NCBI GenBank assembly: GCA_946887045.1
Contig: CAMPKC010000029.1
Span: forward strand, 1-51,377
Direction of reading: 5' to 3'
Length of the DNA: 51,377 nucleotides
DNA from: an uncultured Sphingobacteriaceae bacterium
GTDB taxonomy: Bacteria; Bacteroidota; Bacteroidia; Sphingobacteriales; Sphingobacteriaceae
The first letter of the stretch is position 1. Each line of letters opens with the position of its first letter. Both the position numbers and the translations under genes were made by a program. The notes below the pieces were generated by a model. That model was not told the origin of the DNA, did not search any database, and was given only the letters and a program-made list of their open reading frames with translations. This document shows positions 7,969-16,759 of the stretch, piece after piece.

Positions 7969-9048
7969 ATGGATCCTTCAGTTTTAGTAAGAATTGACCG
8001 TGCCATTGCGGATAATCTAAGAGATATTGAACGCTCCTTCGGAAGCCAATCGGGGATTGTACAGGATTTCATCATCTTTATTTCTGCTAAGCTTAAAACA
8101 GATCTTTTCGGCTACACCCGGTTTACCATGCAAGAGTTTTGTACAGCCACAGGCAGAAGACGGCAGGAACTTGCAGTTATTCATCCTGATTTTGCATCAG
8201 GTGTTAAAATGGCTCCTATAATTGAAGGCTATGTTTTTAATACGGTAATGGATTTTGCCTTGTATTCCATGTTGGAGAAGAATATTATTTTCTCATCCAG
8301 GTATGAAGTGAAAGGGAATGGGCAGGTAATTCAGATGCATAACTTTCCAATACTAAAAGATCTAAAACTAAACTTCGACCGGAAATCCAAAGAGCAAAAG
8401 GTGTATGATGTTCGCTTGTCTGATGAACTTCTAAACGGGTTTTTATATCGCTATTATACGGTTAATGCTGAGTCGTATAAATTGGTAGGTAAAGGAAGGG
8501 GTGGGGAAGGCCGCAAACGATTATTGCTTTATCTTTCAAAATTAAATCATGTCTTATTATCGGTAAATACATCTGGTCAAACCTCCATTCCCCTCGACAG
8601 GCTTTGTTACCTGGCTAATATAAATGATTCCAAACCCTATCATAAAAAACAAAACCTGTCACGTGTTCTAGATTTTATTCAAAAGGACGGGAAGTTTCCG
8701 TTTAAGTATGATTATCTGAATTCTCAAGGAAAAGAAGGCTATATGGTCCACTTAAGCTTTCCTGAAAGTTCCAATAAGCAATTGCTTCTCAAAGAGCATA
8801 ATTTTTATTGTCGTTTATTGGAAGGATTGTGTAGCGCTTTTAATAAGCAGGTCATCAATGAACAACTGGTAGCAGATAAAGATCCATTTCAGTGCTGGCT
8901 TGCAAATGCCCGTTTTGATACGACTTTAAAAGCACAGGTACTTGTAAATGCGTATTATGCTGCATTTCATAAAGTCATATCTCCCGCTTTGGCCGCTAAT
9001 CTAATTCGCTCCGGAAACTTTTTAACGGCTTTAACAGATGTTCGGTAA
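7969..9048 (+). CDS. Putative replication initiator (Rep)
   Basis: A 359-residue protein without strong recognised motifs, arranged like winged-helix plasmid Rep proteins: an N-terminal half with 'YTRFTMQEFCTATGRRRQEL' and a middle part with 'GRGGEGRKRLLLYLSKLNHVLL'. The best evidence is context. Its stop codon lies inside the first of nine iterons of 21 bp, the classic arrangement of an iteron-controlled origin. It would bind the repeats to start replication of the excised circle. The assignment is inference; an alternative is a non-replicative DNA-binding regulator. Confidence 0.55.
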   Translation: MDPSVLVRIDRAIADNLRDIERSFGSQSGIVQDFIIFISAKLKTDLFGYTRFTMQEFCTATGRRRQELAVIHPDFASGVKMAPIIEGYVFNTVMDFALYSMLEKNIIFSSRYEVKGNGQVIQMHNFPILKDLKLNFDRKSKEQKVYDVRLSDELLNGFLYRYYTVNAESYKLVGKGRGGEGRKRLLLYLSKLNHVLLSVNTSGQTSIPLDRLCYLANINDSKPYHKKQNLSRVLDFIQKDGKFPFKYDYLNSQGKEGYMVHLSFPESSNKQLLLKEHNFYCRLLEGLCSAFNKQVINEQLVADKDPFQCWLANARFDTTLKAQVLVNAYYAAFHKVISPALAANLIRSGNFLTALTDVR

Positions 9049-9265
9049 TTCGATATTGATGTCTGGCTTTTTGATTTACAGGTCCAGTATTTTGATAAAG
9101 ATGTCCGGTAATTTGATTTACATGTCTGGAAATTTGATAAAGATGTCTGGTATTTCGATGCGAAGGTCCGGTAGTTTGATTTTATCAATCAAATGTCCGG
9201 TATTTTGATTTAGAAATGGTCTCTGGGGATTGTCACGAAGGTTGGATGTCCGGTGTTTCGATCAA
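9037..9265. repeat. Iteron array, putative ICE replication origin
   Basis: Nine copies of a 21-bp unit, consensus near GATGTCCGGTATTTTGATTT. Seven are in exact 21-bp register, starting at 9037, 9058, 9079, 9100, 9121, 9142 and 9163. One is shifted (9192) and one stands alone (9245). The core TGTCYGG and the TTTGAT or TTCGAT half are conserved, while the joining bases alternate between ATTTA and ATAAA types. The 21-bp period is two helical turns, placing Rep molecules on one DNA face. The first unit overlaps the rep stop codon. 9266-9397 shows nothing else clear. Confidence 0.8.
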
Positions 9266-9397
9266 TATAATAATATGAATAATTCTTAATAAAAAGAGTG
9301 ACTGACTAAAAAAAAAATCCGTGTAAGTTTTGAATTAAGGAGTTTGTCTAGATCACCGTAAACACTTGTTTTATACTAATAATTTTAGTAAATTTAC

Positions 9398-9682
9398 ATG
9401 AACACCAGTTGTTTAATGTTTATGGACTTAACCTTAATGCCGACCAAATCCGGACAGATAGTAAAAATTTTTTCCGATGTACCGGATCTTGAATCCTCTG
9501 AATTGTATATCGTTTCTGAAGACCCTTCAGATATCGCAGATGACGATGATGTGTTTGTTGTTAGTCTTACAGGACTTCAGCGAAATATCAATAATCCGGA
9601 TAAAGCGGAAAGGAGAAAAAATCATTTGGTAGTGGTCAGCGAAGACCAGCCACATTCATTCATGAACAATAAAGGAATTTAA
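9398..9682 (+). CDS. Hypothetical acidic small protein
   Basis: 94 residues, acidic in the middle ('SEDPSDIADDDDVF'), soluble and with no membrane segment. An internal ATG at 9422 (MDLTLMPTKSGQ) is an equally good start. The family is not recognised. First of three small same-strand genes between the origin and the defence cassette. Confidence 0.5.
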   Translation: MNTSCLMFMDLTLMPTKSGQIVKIFSDVPDLESSELYIVSEDPSDIADDDDVFVVSLTGLQRNINNPDKAERRKNHLVVVSEDQPHSFMNNKGI

Positions 9683-9694
9683 AGCATTAGCAAA

Positions 9695-9934
9695 ATGAGT
9701 TTCTGGAAAAAAAATGCCTATCCCTACGATAAGGTTGTTGAAATTAGTGAAGATGAACTTATCCTGTTACTGAACGGCCTCATTCGGGAAGATATGATCG
9801 AGTGGCTGATGTGGAATGATCCCAATGGTATTTACAGTGACGAACAATCATTAAAAGAATTTGGTAAGGTGATGTCTAGAGAAGAGGGAATAGAAATAAT
9901 TCTCCGTCAGGCCGAAGAAAACAGGGTAGTTTAA
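9695..9934 (+). CDS. Hypothetical small protein
   Basis: 79 residues, mixed charge, predicted helical, with 'EISEDELILLLNGLIREDMIEWLMWNDPNGIYSDEQSLKEFG' resembling compact helical ICE accessory proteins. No function can be assigned. It lies 12 bases behind its upstream neighbour and 16 bases before the next small gene, so the three form a probable operon. Confidence 0.55.
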   Translation: MSFWKKNAYPYDKVVEISEDELILLLNGLIREDMIEWLMWNDPNGIYSDEQSLKEFGKVMSREEGIEIILRQAEENRVV

Positions 9935-9950
9935 ATTTAAAAGCTTTACA

Positions 9951-10238
9951 ATGATCACCCGGATAGAGACAATAGAAGATGTTAGAGCCTTTGTAAAACA
10001 ACTGGTGGAGGAGGAACTGAACTATCATCCAGATGACGATTTTACCCAATACATCAATATCCATACGGATGAACCAACTTATTCGCCAGAAGAAGCAGCT
10101 GCAAGAAACGAATTGAACAATCAGTGCTTTGTAGTTTGCGAACGCTTGGGGGAGGATGTTTATAGCATATCACAGGAAATATTTTTAGTTGAGACAGGGC
10201 TTGATAAATACATTCCGTTACCATCACAGGCCTCCTAA
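9951..10238 (+). CDS. Hypothetical small acidic protein
   Basis: 95 residues, strongly acidic ('EEELNYHPDDDFTQYINIHTDEPTYSPEEAAARNELNNQCF'). No recognised domain. A highly acidic short protein beside a restriction locus could be a DNA mimic or anti-restriction factor, but nothing more than charge supports that. The last of three small genes before the defence cassette, ending 33 bases before vsr. Confidence 0.55.
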   Translation: MITRIETIEDVRAFVKQLVEEELNYHPDDDFTQYINIHTDEPTYSPEEAAARNELNNQCFVVCERLGEDVYSISQEIFLVETGLDKYIPLPSQAS

Positions 10239-10271
10239 TCTATTTGGCATCTTAGTTGCCGCGTAATAAAA

Positions 10272-10694
10272 ATGGGCGATGTTCACTCCAAAAAAACACG
10301 AAGCTATAATATGTCACGTATCCGCAGCAAGGATACTAAACCTGAAATGCTCGTAAGAAAACACCTATTTTCTTACGGCTTTCGCTACAGGTTACATGAT
10401 AAAAAACTGCCCGGAAAACCCGATATCGTACTACCCAAATACAAAACAGTGATCTTTATTCATGGTTGTTTCTGGCATGGTCACGAGGCTTGCAGCTATT
10501 ATGTAATACCTAAAACCAGAACAGATTGGTGGTTAAATAAGATAAATAACAACATAGCAAACGATGGCAAATCGGTGTTGAAGCTGACTGCTTTGGGATG
10601 GAAGGTACTTGAAATCTGGGAGTGCGATTTAAAAAAAGGTAAAGCTGAACAAACCTTAACAGCACTTGCAAATGAAATTAGGTCTTCTATTTAA
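10272..10694 (+). CDS. vsr: Very short patch repair endonuclease (Vsr)
   Basis: Nicks DNA at T:G mismatches that arise by deamination of 5-methylcytosine in Dcm-type sites, preventing mutation caused by the adjacent methyltransferase. The 140-residue protein matches Vsr throughout: 'MSRIRSKDTKPEMLVRKHL', 'LPGKPDIVLPKY' and 'FIHGCFWHGH'. Counting from the start, E25, D51, H64, H69 and H71 fall at the same positions as the E. coli Vsr catalytic and zinc-site residues that I recall. First gene of the cassette and 43 bases before the methyltransferase. Confidence 0.95.
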   Translation: MGDVHSKKTRSYNMSRIRSKDTKPEMLVRKHLFSYGFRYRLHDKKLPGKPDIVLPKYKTVIFIHGCFWHGHEACSYYVIPKTRTDWWLNKINNNIANDGKSVLKLTALGWKVLEIWECDLKKGKAEQTLTALANEIRSSI

Positions 10695-10737
10695 CTTAAA
10701 ATTTCGTTAGTTTGCTTCGGTAAACTGTGCACACGAA

Positions 10738-11997
10738 ATGAACGAAAAAGCGGAACTGAAAGTACCTAAAAATAAAAAAAATATACTCAAATTGCCTTCA
10801 GTGCCAGATGATTTTGAACTGGCCTTGTTATCGCATTATCATTCTACAAAGGAGGTTGTTTATTGTGATGCAATTAATTTACTTGAAAAATACAGCTATC
10901 TGACGGACGAAGATTCCATAGATGCACTTTTCAAAAAAGTACAGCTGATGGTTTCAAAGAGCAATGATGTACCATTCCCTGCACCTGAAAAAGGCACAGA
11001 AAAATTTACATTTATAGACTTGTTTGCGGGTATCGGAGGCTTCAGAATGGCCCTCCAGAATCTGGGTGGTAAATGCCTTTTTACCTCAGAGTGGGATAAA
11101 TACAGCAAGCAGACGTATTTTGCAAACTATGGTGATTTTCCTTTTGGCGATATTACCACTCCCGATGTAAAAGAACATATCCCTCAAAACTTTGATATTC
11201 TTTGCGGTGGATTCCCATGTCAGCCATTTTCATTGGCCGGAGTTTCGAAAAAGAACAGCCTTGGACGTTTACACGGTTTTCAGGATGAAAAACAGGGAAA
11301 CCTATTTTTTCATATTGAAGAAATTTTGAGAACACACCGTCCCAAAGCGTTCTTCCTGGAAAATGTAAAAAACTTGGTCAGTCATGACCAGGGCAATACT
11401 TTTAAGATAATTAAACAAACATTGCTTAACCTTGATTATTCCTTTGATCCAAAAGTAATAGACGGAAGCGCATTTGTTCCGCAGCACCGGGAACGGACCT
11501 TTATGATTGGTTTTGATAAAAAGGTGTTCGGGAAAGATGTTAAATTTGATTTTAACACGATTAAATATCCTGAGAAAAAGCAGGCTGCGAAAGATATTCT
11601 GCAGCCCGAAGTTTCCGAGAAATACACCCTTACCAATCACCTCTGGAATTATTTGAATGAATATGCGAAAAAGCATAAGGAAAAAGGTAATGGTTTTGGT
11701 TTTGGACTGGTCAATCTTGAAGGCGTAACCCGGACAATCAGTGCCAGATACCACAAGGATGGAGCAGAAATTCTGATACCTCAAGAAAATAAAAATCCAA
11801 GGAGGTTAACACCTCAGGAGGCCGCGGCTTTGCAGGGCTACCCTATGTACCCCATCAATACTAAAAGCAAGAAGAAGTCATTGAAGATTCCGGTGTCTGA
11901 TACACAGGCATACAGGCAGTTTGGCAATTCAGTAGTAATGCCATTGATACAGGCCGTTGGTGAACAGGTCGTTAATCTAATGAAACTTAAAGATTAG
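10738..11997 (+). CDS. dcm: DNA cytosine-5 methyltransferase, Dcm/M.EcoRII type
   Basis: Transfers a methyl group to cytosine C5. The 419-residue protein has an N-terminal extension of about 95 residues as in E. coli Dcm, then motif I 'FIDLFAGIGGFRMA', the catalytic loop 'GGFPCQPFSLAG' with Cys161, motif VI 'FLENVKNL', motif VIII 'QHRERTFMIGF', and the closing 'VSDTQAYRQFGNSVV'. Long stretches such as 'GVSKKNSLGR-HGF' and 'RYHKDGAEIL' agree almost exactly with Dcm. The recognition sequence is therefore predicted to be CCWGG, which is inference from the target region. It abuts the endonuclease gene. Confidence 0.95.
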   Translation: MNEKAELKVPKNKKNILKLPSVPDDFELALLSHYHSTKEVVYCDAINLLEKYSYLTDEDSIDALFKKVQLMVSKSNDVPFPAPEKGTEKFTFIDLFAGIGGFRMALQNLGGKCLFTSEWDKYSKQTYFANYGDFPFGDITTPDVKEHIPQNFDILCGGFPCQPFSLAGVSKKNSLGRLHGFQDEKQGNLFFHIEEILRTHRPKAFFLENVKNLVSHDQGNTFKIIKQTLLNLDYSFDPKVIDGSAFVPQHRERTFMIGFDKKVFGKDVKFDFNTIKYPEKKQAAKDILQPEVSEKYTLTNHLWNYLNEYAKKHKEKGNGFGFGLVNLEGVTRTISARYHKDGAEILIPQENKNPRRLTPQEAAALQGYPMYPINTKSKKKSLKIPVSDTQAYRQFGNSVVMPLIQAVGEQVVNLMKLKD

Positions 11998-13230
11998 ATG
12001 TCAAGTCCGTTATCTGAATTCTTTACGGGAGTAGGTGTAAAACGCCTTAGCCAGGTGGAAGTAGCATCTGCTTTATCAAACCAGCATGAGTTTAACGGTA
12101 TAAACGAATTCAGAACAATTTTTGGTTCTGAAAAAAGAAAGTTTAATACCAAGTACATATACCTGGCAGACGATGAAGAAAAATTACTGGAGGCAGATGG
12201 ATTCATGACCTGGTATGATGCCCGCGAAAATCATCCCAGCAGAACTGAATACCGTTTATATTATTCTTCAAATGAAGTAATATCAGCAGCCGAAGCGAAT
12301 GATCTGGTTGTTGTCGGACGAACTGGTGAGGAAGAATTAGCAGTGATTGTTGCACCCCAAAATTCCACTTCGGAAAAACAGCTTTTATGGTTATTCGGAA
12401 TGGAGGAGGCGGCGAATAAATTTATAGTTAAAGATCTGACCGGTTCAAAACAGGACATTGGCTTTGCAGGTCGTTATATACTTTCATCCTTAGGGATGGA
12501 ACAGGAAGAAACTGCTCCCGACTATCTTGATGAACTGCTCAGGCGTTTTGGTAAAAAATTTCCAACCACAAAAGAGTTTTCTGACTACGCCCGTTCAACT
12601 GTCAAGTATGTATCACCGATAGAAGAACCGGACGAAACGCTAATGGCATGGCTGGAAAGAGAAGAACTACTGTTCAAGACTCTTGAAAAAGTTATTGTAA
12701 AAGAACAACTGGTGAAAGGCTTTGGTGACGACGGAACTGATGTTGAAGAGTTCATTAAGCTATCTTTAAGTATCCAAAACAGACGCAAATCACGTGCAGG
12801 CTTTTCTTTTGAAAATAACCTGGCCGTATTGTTTTCATTAAATAAAGTTCATTACTCCCATGGAGCTGTCACAGAGCGGAACAATAAACCCGATTTCGTT
12901 TTTCCGGGTGTAAAATACTATCACGATGTGACCTTCGATACAAAGTTGCTTACGATGCTGGGCCTTAAAACTACAGCAAAAGACAGATGGAGACAGGTCC
13001 TTTCTGAAGCCGTAAAGCTTCCTGAAAAGCATCTTATTACCCTGGAACCTGCAATAAGCAAAAATCAAACTGAGGAAATGATTGCAAATAATCTACAGCT
13101 GGTTATTCCTTCACCATTGTACGCCACATATTCGTTATACCAGCAGAAACAACTGATGACTTTAAAAGGATTTATTGATATGGTAATAGGTAAACAAAGT
13201 CAGTATAGTGAAACTACATTATTGTTTTAA
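11998..13230 (+). CDS. EcoRII-type restriction endonuclease
   Basis: A 410-residue type II endonuclease. The C-terminal half is the EcoRII catalytic domain: 'GFGDDGTDVEEFIKLSLSIQNRRKSRAG', 'TERNNKPDFVFPG', 'YYHD' and 'LKTTAKDRWRQVLSEA'. D299, Y308, K324 and K328 fall on the same numbers as the EcoRII active-site residues that I recall. The N-terminal half (about 1-170) is not a close EcoRII-N copy but contains 'GVKRLSQVEVASALSNQHEFNG' and 'SRTEYRLYY', which look like a divergent B3-like recognition domain. Its ATG directly follows the methyltransferase stop. It probably cuts unmethylated CCWGG-like DNA. Confidence 0.93.
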   Translation: MSSPLSEFFTGVGVKRLSQVEVASALSNQHEFNGINEFRTIFGSEKRKFNTKYIYLADDEEKLLEADGFMTWYDARENHPSRTEYRLYYSSNEVISAAEANDLVVVGRTGEEELAVIVAPQNSTSEKQLLWLFGMEEAANKFIVKDLTGSKQDIGFAGRYILSSLGMEQEETAPDYLDELLRRFGKKFPTTKEFSDYARSTVKYVSPIEEPDETLMAWLEREELLFKTLEKVIVKEQLVKGFGDDGTDVEEFIKLSLSIQNRRKSRAGFSFENNLAVLFSLNKVHYSHGAVTERNNKPDFVFPGVKYYHDVTFDTKLLTMLGLKTTAKDRWRQVLSEAVKLPEKHLITLEPAISKNQTEEMIANNLQLVIPSPLYATYSLYQQKQLMTLKGFIDMVIGKQSQYSETTLLF

Positions 13231-13262
13231 TATTTTTATCTTTAAATAGACCTTGAACCAAT

Positions 13263-15983
13263 ATGACTGATGACTTATCAGGTGCCATTGCTGCTGTAAA
13301 AGCTTACGAATACAGTTTCTGTAAATTTATAAGTCGTAATGATGCAGGATCTACTGGAGCTCATCAGGCGGGCATCTATATTCCTAAAAATTCCATTTCT
13401 CTTATATTCGATGAGCCGGGTGAGTTGGGCTCCAACATGGAAAAATTTGCCACCCTAACATGGTCTGACAATTCTTCTTCAAATTGCCGATTTATATATT
13501 ATGGCCAAGGAACACGTAATGAATACCGGGTTACACGTCTTGGCAAGCAATTAGTAGAAGGAGATTTATTCATAATGGTTAGACAGGATAACGATCATTA
13601 TCTTGGATTTATGTTGCACAATGATGCAAGCAAAGCCGCTTTTTTAAGTGAATTTTCACTTTCCGATGAAGATACCAATAAACTGATTCCGAAAATACCT
13701 TTTGATATCGTAGAAATAAATCCGGTCGAAAGGGTATTGGATTTTGGCATTCAGCCTAAAAAGTTTGAAATTAATTTTAAACCGAAGGCGCATATTTTAG
13801 TGTTGCTAGGCGAAGAACTCATTAAAAGCCCTGTGATGGCAATCTATGAGCTAATCAAGAATGGTTATGATGCCGATGCAACCAATATCAAGGTAATATT
13901 TAATGAAATTGAAAAGCCTGAGCTTGCGAGTATCCTGATTGAGGATGATGGAACCGGTATGACTGCTGAAGTTCTGGAGAATGTCTGGTTTGAACCTGGT
14001 TCCGATTTTAGGAAACCTGTTGACGCACAGGGAAACAGGCAAATCCGCCGCAGCCCGGTTTTCAAAAGAATTCCCATGGGCGAAAAAGGTGTCGGGCGTT
14101 TTGCCGTGCACAAACTTGGCAACCGAATCCACCTCGTTTCCAGGCCGGCAAAGGTAACCCTTGATAGAACCGGAGAGGTCGTTTCCAAAGAACTTTTAGA
14201 TTATGAAGTGTCTGTAGAAATTGACTGGACAAGGTTTTCACAAAGCCGTTATCTGGAGGATGTTCAGATAATCTGGAATAAAAATATTGACCCGGCCACC
14301 TTTCATTTCCCCGACAACAGCGGAACATTTATTCAGGTTGACCATTTGAAGGAAGAATGGACTAGGGGTATGGCGCGCCAGCTGAAACGGCAGACGCTTT
14401 CAATGTTGTCACCCAAAAATGATCCAAGTAAGTTTGACATAAATTTAGATTTCCGGAACTGGTGGTTAAACAATATTCCCGGAACACAAGAATTACTTGC
14501 CCTTGCTCCTTACAAACTGAATGTATTGGTTGACAGCCATTACAATATGACATTTGATTATAAATTCAGCCTTCACAATAATAACATTATAGGTAGCCGG
14601 ACAATTGCACCTGAGGCAATAACTGAATTTGATAAGAAAAAATATGAAACGAATATTAAAGGCAGATTAATGCCTTTTTTCCGTGATGCAATGGAACAGC
14701 GTGAATTTGAGAAACCCAACATTGAGAATATCATGCGGGAGTTTGACGACTCAACTCTTCCATACGGCAATATTATGCTTGAAATATATTCTTATGATCT
14801 TGATTCAGATTCCCTAAGGGATACCACAAGCCAACCAAGAATCATAAAAAATTTTTTAAGAGACCATGCCGGTATAAAGGTGTTTAAAGGCGATCTGCGT
14901 GTTTATGACTACGGAGATCCGGGAAATGACTGGCTAAATCTAGACAGTAAACGTGTAAATAATAAAGCATGGTTTTCAAATAATCAGGTGATAGGGTTTA
15001 TTTATCTTGACCCCGAATCGTCTGTGTCTCTTATAGAGCAAACTAATCGTGAAGGTTTTATCCATAATCCTGCTTATGATAACTTTCTTGTAGTACTTGA
15101 ATTTATTCTTACGCAATTCATGGTGGAAAGACAGTCCGACAGGGTAGTCTGGTTAAGCCATCATCAGAAAGCCAACATCAGAAATTCCTTCGTACACCAG
15201 CTTACGGGTTTCCGGGAATTGATTACCACACGTGTTCCCGACCAAGAGAGTCAGCAATTGCTGCTGGCTGAAGCTCAACGCGTTGAAGATAAATATATTG
15301 AGGACAGAGATACACTTCTTATTCCCGCAGGAGTTGGACTGAGTGCTTCGGCATCTATGCATGAAATTGAAAAGCTAGTACCGCGTATGCAGGAAAGTGT
15401 GCGCGAGGATACGCTTAACCGGGAAAAACTGATCAGGCAGGTAGAAGAGCTAAAAGATTATTCCGACGGACTGCTTTCTATTTTAAGAAAAAGTGTTCTC
15501 GCGGCTGTGCCTCTGCACGAAGCTGTGCAAATCGCTGTAAATAATTATAAGTCAAAGCTCGACAGCCGCCGAGTAAGTATTAATACTTTTGAAGGTGATG
15601 GTACGGAAACTTTGAATTGCGACAGGCGCCTTTTAGTTACAATGTTGATGAACATCATTGATAACAGCATTTACTGGCTAAGCACAATTTTCCGGCAGGA
15701 CAAAGGAATATTTATAAGTATTACACGATCTGAACATGCTATTTCCATCATTCTGGCAGACAACGGGCCAGGCTTTGATGAAGATATTCAAAAACTAATA
15801 CAGCCATATTTTACCAAGAAGAAAAACGGTATCGGAATCGGGCTTTACCTAGTTGATACTATTATGTTACAGTATGGCAGGCTTAATATTATTACTGACA
15901 GGAGTTACCTTGATACTAAACATATTCCTGCAGATTATAACGGCGCGGCTGTAGAACTTTTATTTACCAAAAACCAATCATAA
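13263..15983 (+). CDS. EcoRII-N/B3 domain fused to GHKL ATPase and histidine-kinase-like half
   Basis: A 906-residue multidomain protein. Residues about 15-150 form an EcoRII N-terminal (B3-like) domain ('NDAGSTGAHQAGIYIPKN' and 'YYGQGTRNEYRVTRLGK'). A first GHKL ATPase follows, with N-box E196/N200 ('YELIKNGYDADA'), G1 'EDDGTGM' at 227-233 and G2 'GEKGVGRFA' from 273, of Hsp90/MutL type. The C-terminal third is histidine-kinase-like: 'SMHEIEKL' with His700, a coiled stretch, N-box 'NIIDNSIYW' at 797, G1 'DNGPGF' at 833 and G2 'GIGIGLYLV'. The next gene overlaps its stop and encodes a receiver. Proposed role: a DNA-state sensor that signals by ATP-driven change or phosphotransfer. No membrane segment. 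Confidence 0.88.
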   Translation: MTDDLSGAIAAVKAYEYSFCKFISRNDAGSTGAHQAGIYIPKNSISLIFDEPGELGSNMEKFATLTWSDNSSSNCRFIYYGQGTRNEYRVTRLGKQLVEGDLFIMVRQDNDHYLGFMLHNDASKAAFLSEFSLSDEDTNKLIPKIPFDIVEINPVERVLDFGIQPKKFEINFKPKAHILVLLGEELIKSPVMAIYELIKNGYDADATNIKVIFNEIEKPELASILIEDDGTGMTAEVLENVWFEPGSDFRKPVDAQGNRQIRRSPVFKRIPMGEKGVGRFAVHKLGNRIHLVSRPAKVTLDRTGEVVSKELLDYEVSVEIDWTRFSQSRYLEDVQIIWNKNIDPATFHFPDNSGTFIQVDHLKEEWTRGMARQLKRQTLSMLSPKNDPSKFDINLDFRNWWLNNIPGTQELLALAPYKLNVLVDSHYNMTFDYKFSLHNNNIIGSRTIAPEAITEFDKKKYETNIKGRLMPFFRDAMEQREFEKPNIENIMREFDDSTLPYGNIMLEIYSYDLDSDSLRDTTSQPRIIKNFLRDHAGIKVFKGDLRVYDYGDPGNDWLNLDSKRVNNKAWFSNNQVIGFIYLDPESSVSLIEQTNREGFIHNPAYDNFLVVLEFILTQFMVERQSDRVVWLSHHQKANIRNSFVHQLTGFRELITTRVPDQESQQLLLAEAQRVEDKYIEDRDTLLIPAGVGLSASASMHEIEKLVPRMQESVREDTLNREKLIRQVEELKDYSDGLLSILRKSVLAAVPLHEAVQIAVNNYKSKLDSRRVSINTFEGDGTETLNCDRRLLVTMLMNIIDNSIYWLSTIFRQDKGIFISITRSEHAISIILADNGPGFDEDIQKLIQPYFTKKKNGIGIGLYLVDTIMLQYGRLNIITDRSYLDTKHIPADYNGAAVELLFTKNQS

Positions 15984-16759
15984 TGACGGAAATTTTTGAA
16001 CCTGCGTTACTCGATCTCGGGCCGCAGGTTGCAATCATTGATGATCTTGAAGCAGAAGCTTTGCCGCTTAGTGAAGCATTAACACGGCTAAGTATAGGCA
16101 ACCAATTCGTTAAAGTTGACCTGGCTGACCCGCATTACCCTGATTCTCCATTACATAATGTCGAACTCATCTTTTTGGATTTATACTACCGCGAAGATTT
16201 TGGGGCGGAATTTGAACCCTATATTTGTTGCGACATATTGCAAAGAGTACTTCCTCCGGGGAAAAAATATGTCTTAGTTATTTGGTCAAAGGATATTCGT
16301 AAAAAAGATGTTTTGTTGCCGGTAATGAAGGAAAGAGGGCTGACTATGCCGGTTTTGATTGAAACTAAAGCTAAGGAAATCTTCTTAAAAGAAGGTGGCT
16401 ATGACATCGCGTCATTGTTGAAAGAATTAAAAGAAAAACTTAATTCTTTTGAAGTAACAACACTGGATTTTAAAGGTGAGATTATTGACGTTACTGAAAA
16501 AGATGTAATCATTAATTGTCTAATTAAAGAAGAACCATCATTTTTTGAGATCCGAAAATTTGAGCGTGAGTTATTTGGCGAATTATATGATCTAGCAATC
16601 GGGAAATTCCTAAATATCAGAATTACTACCCGTCCGGGCGAACGAAACATAACCTTCGTTCCTGAAGAACGGGATATGGCCGACAAATTTAAAAAACCCG
16701 AAACCCAACCCGAAGATTTATCTTGGCTAAATGATCCAGACGATGAAGATAACGTTTAA
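15983..16759 (+). CDS. Receiver-domain (response-regulator-like) protein
   Basis: 258 residues. The first about 135 form a REC domain: acidic pair D20/D21 ('VAIIDDLEA'), phospho-acceptor D66 ('LIFLDLYY'), switch Ser102 ('VIWSKD') and Lys129 ('IETKAKE'). The remaining about 115 residues are beta-rich ('FKGEIIDVTEKDVIINCLI' and 'GKFLNIRITTRPGERNITFV') and may be a small barrel. They are not a standard HTH output. It overlaps the kinase-like gene by one base, and the MBL gene begins inside its 3' end, so the three should be translated together. It probably relays the signal to the MBL or DUF2971 effector. Confidence 0.8.
   Translation: MTEIFEPALLDLGPQVAIIDDLEAEALPLSEALTRLSIGNQFVKVDLADPHYPDSPLHNVELIFLDLYYREDFGAEFEPYICCDILQRVLPPGKKYVLVIWSKDIRKKDVLLPVMKERGLTMPVLIETKAKEIFLKEGGYDIASLLKELKEKLNSFEVTTLDFKGEIIDVTEKDVIINCLIKEEPSFFEIRKFERELFGELYDLAIGKFLNIRITTRPGERNITFVPEERDMADKFKKPETQPEDLSWLNDPDDEDNV

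Noticed and set aside
9037..9265. Possible CRISPR array
   Set aside because: The repeats are 21 bp with no unique spacers between them and no cas genes nearby; they fit iterons.
11302..11784. 160-residue minus-strand frame inside dcm
   Set aside because: A shadow of the strongly conserved methyltransferase on the other strand, with no protein-like features.
13851..14328. Several minus-strand frames inside the GHKL gene
   Set aside because: They overlap the conserved N-box to G2 region of the real gene and show no motif.
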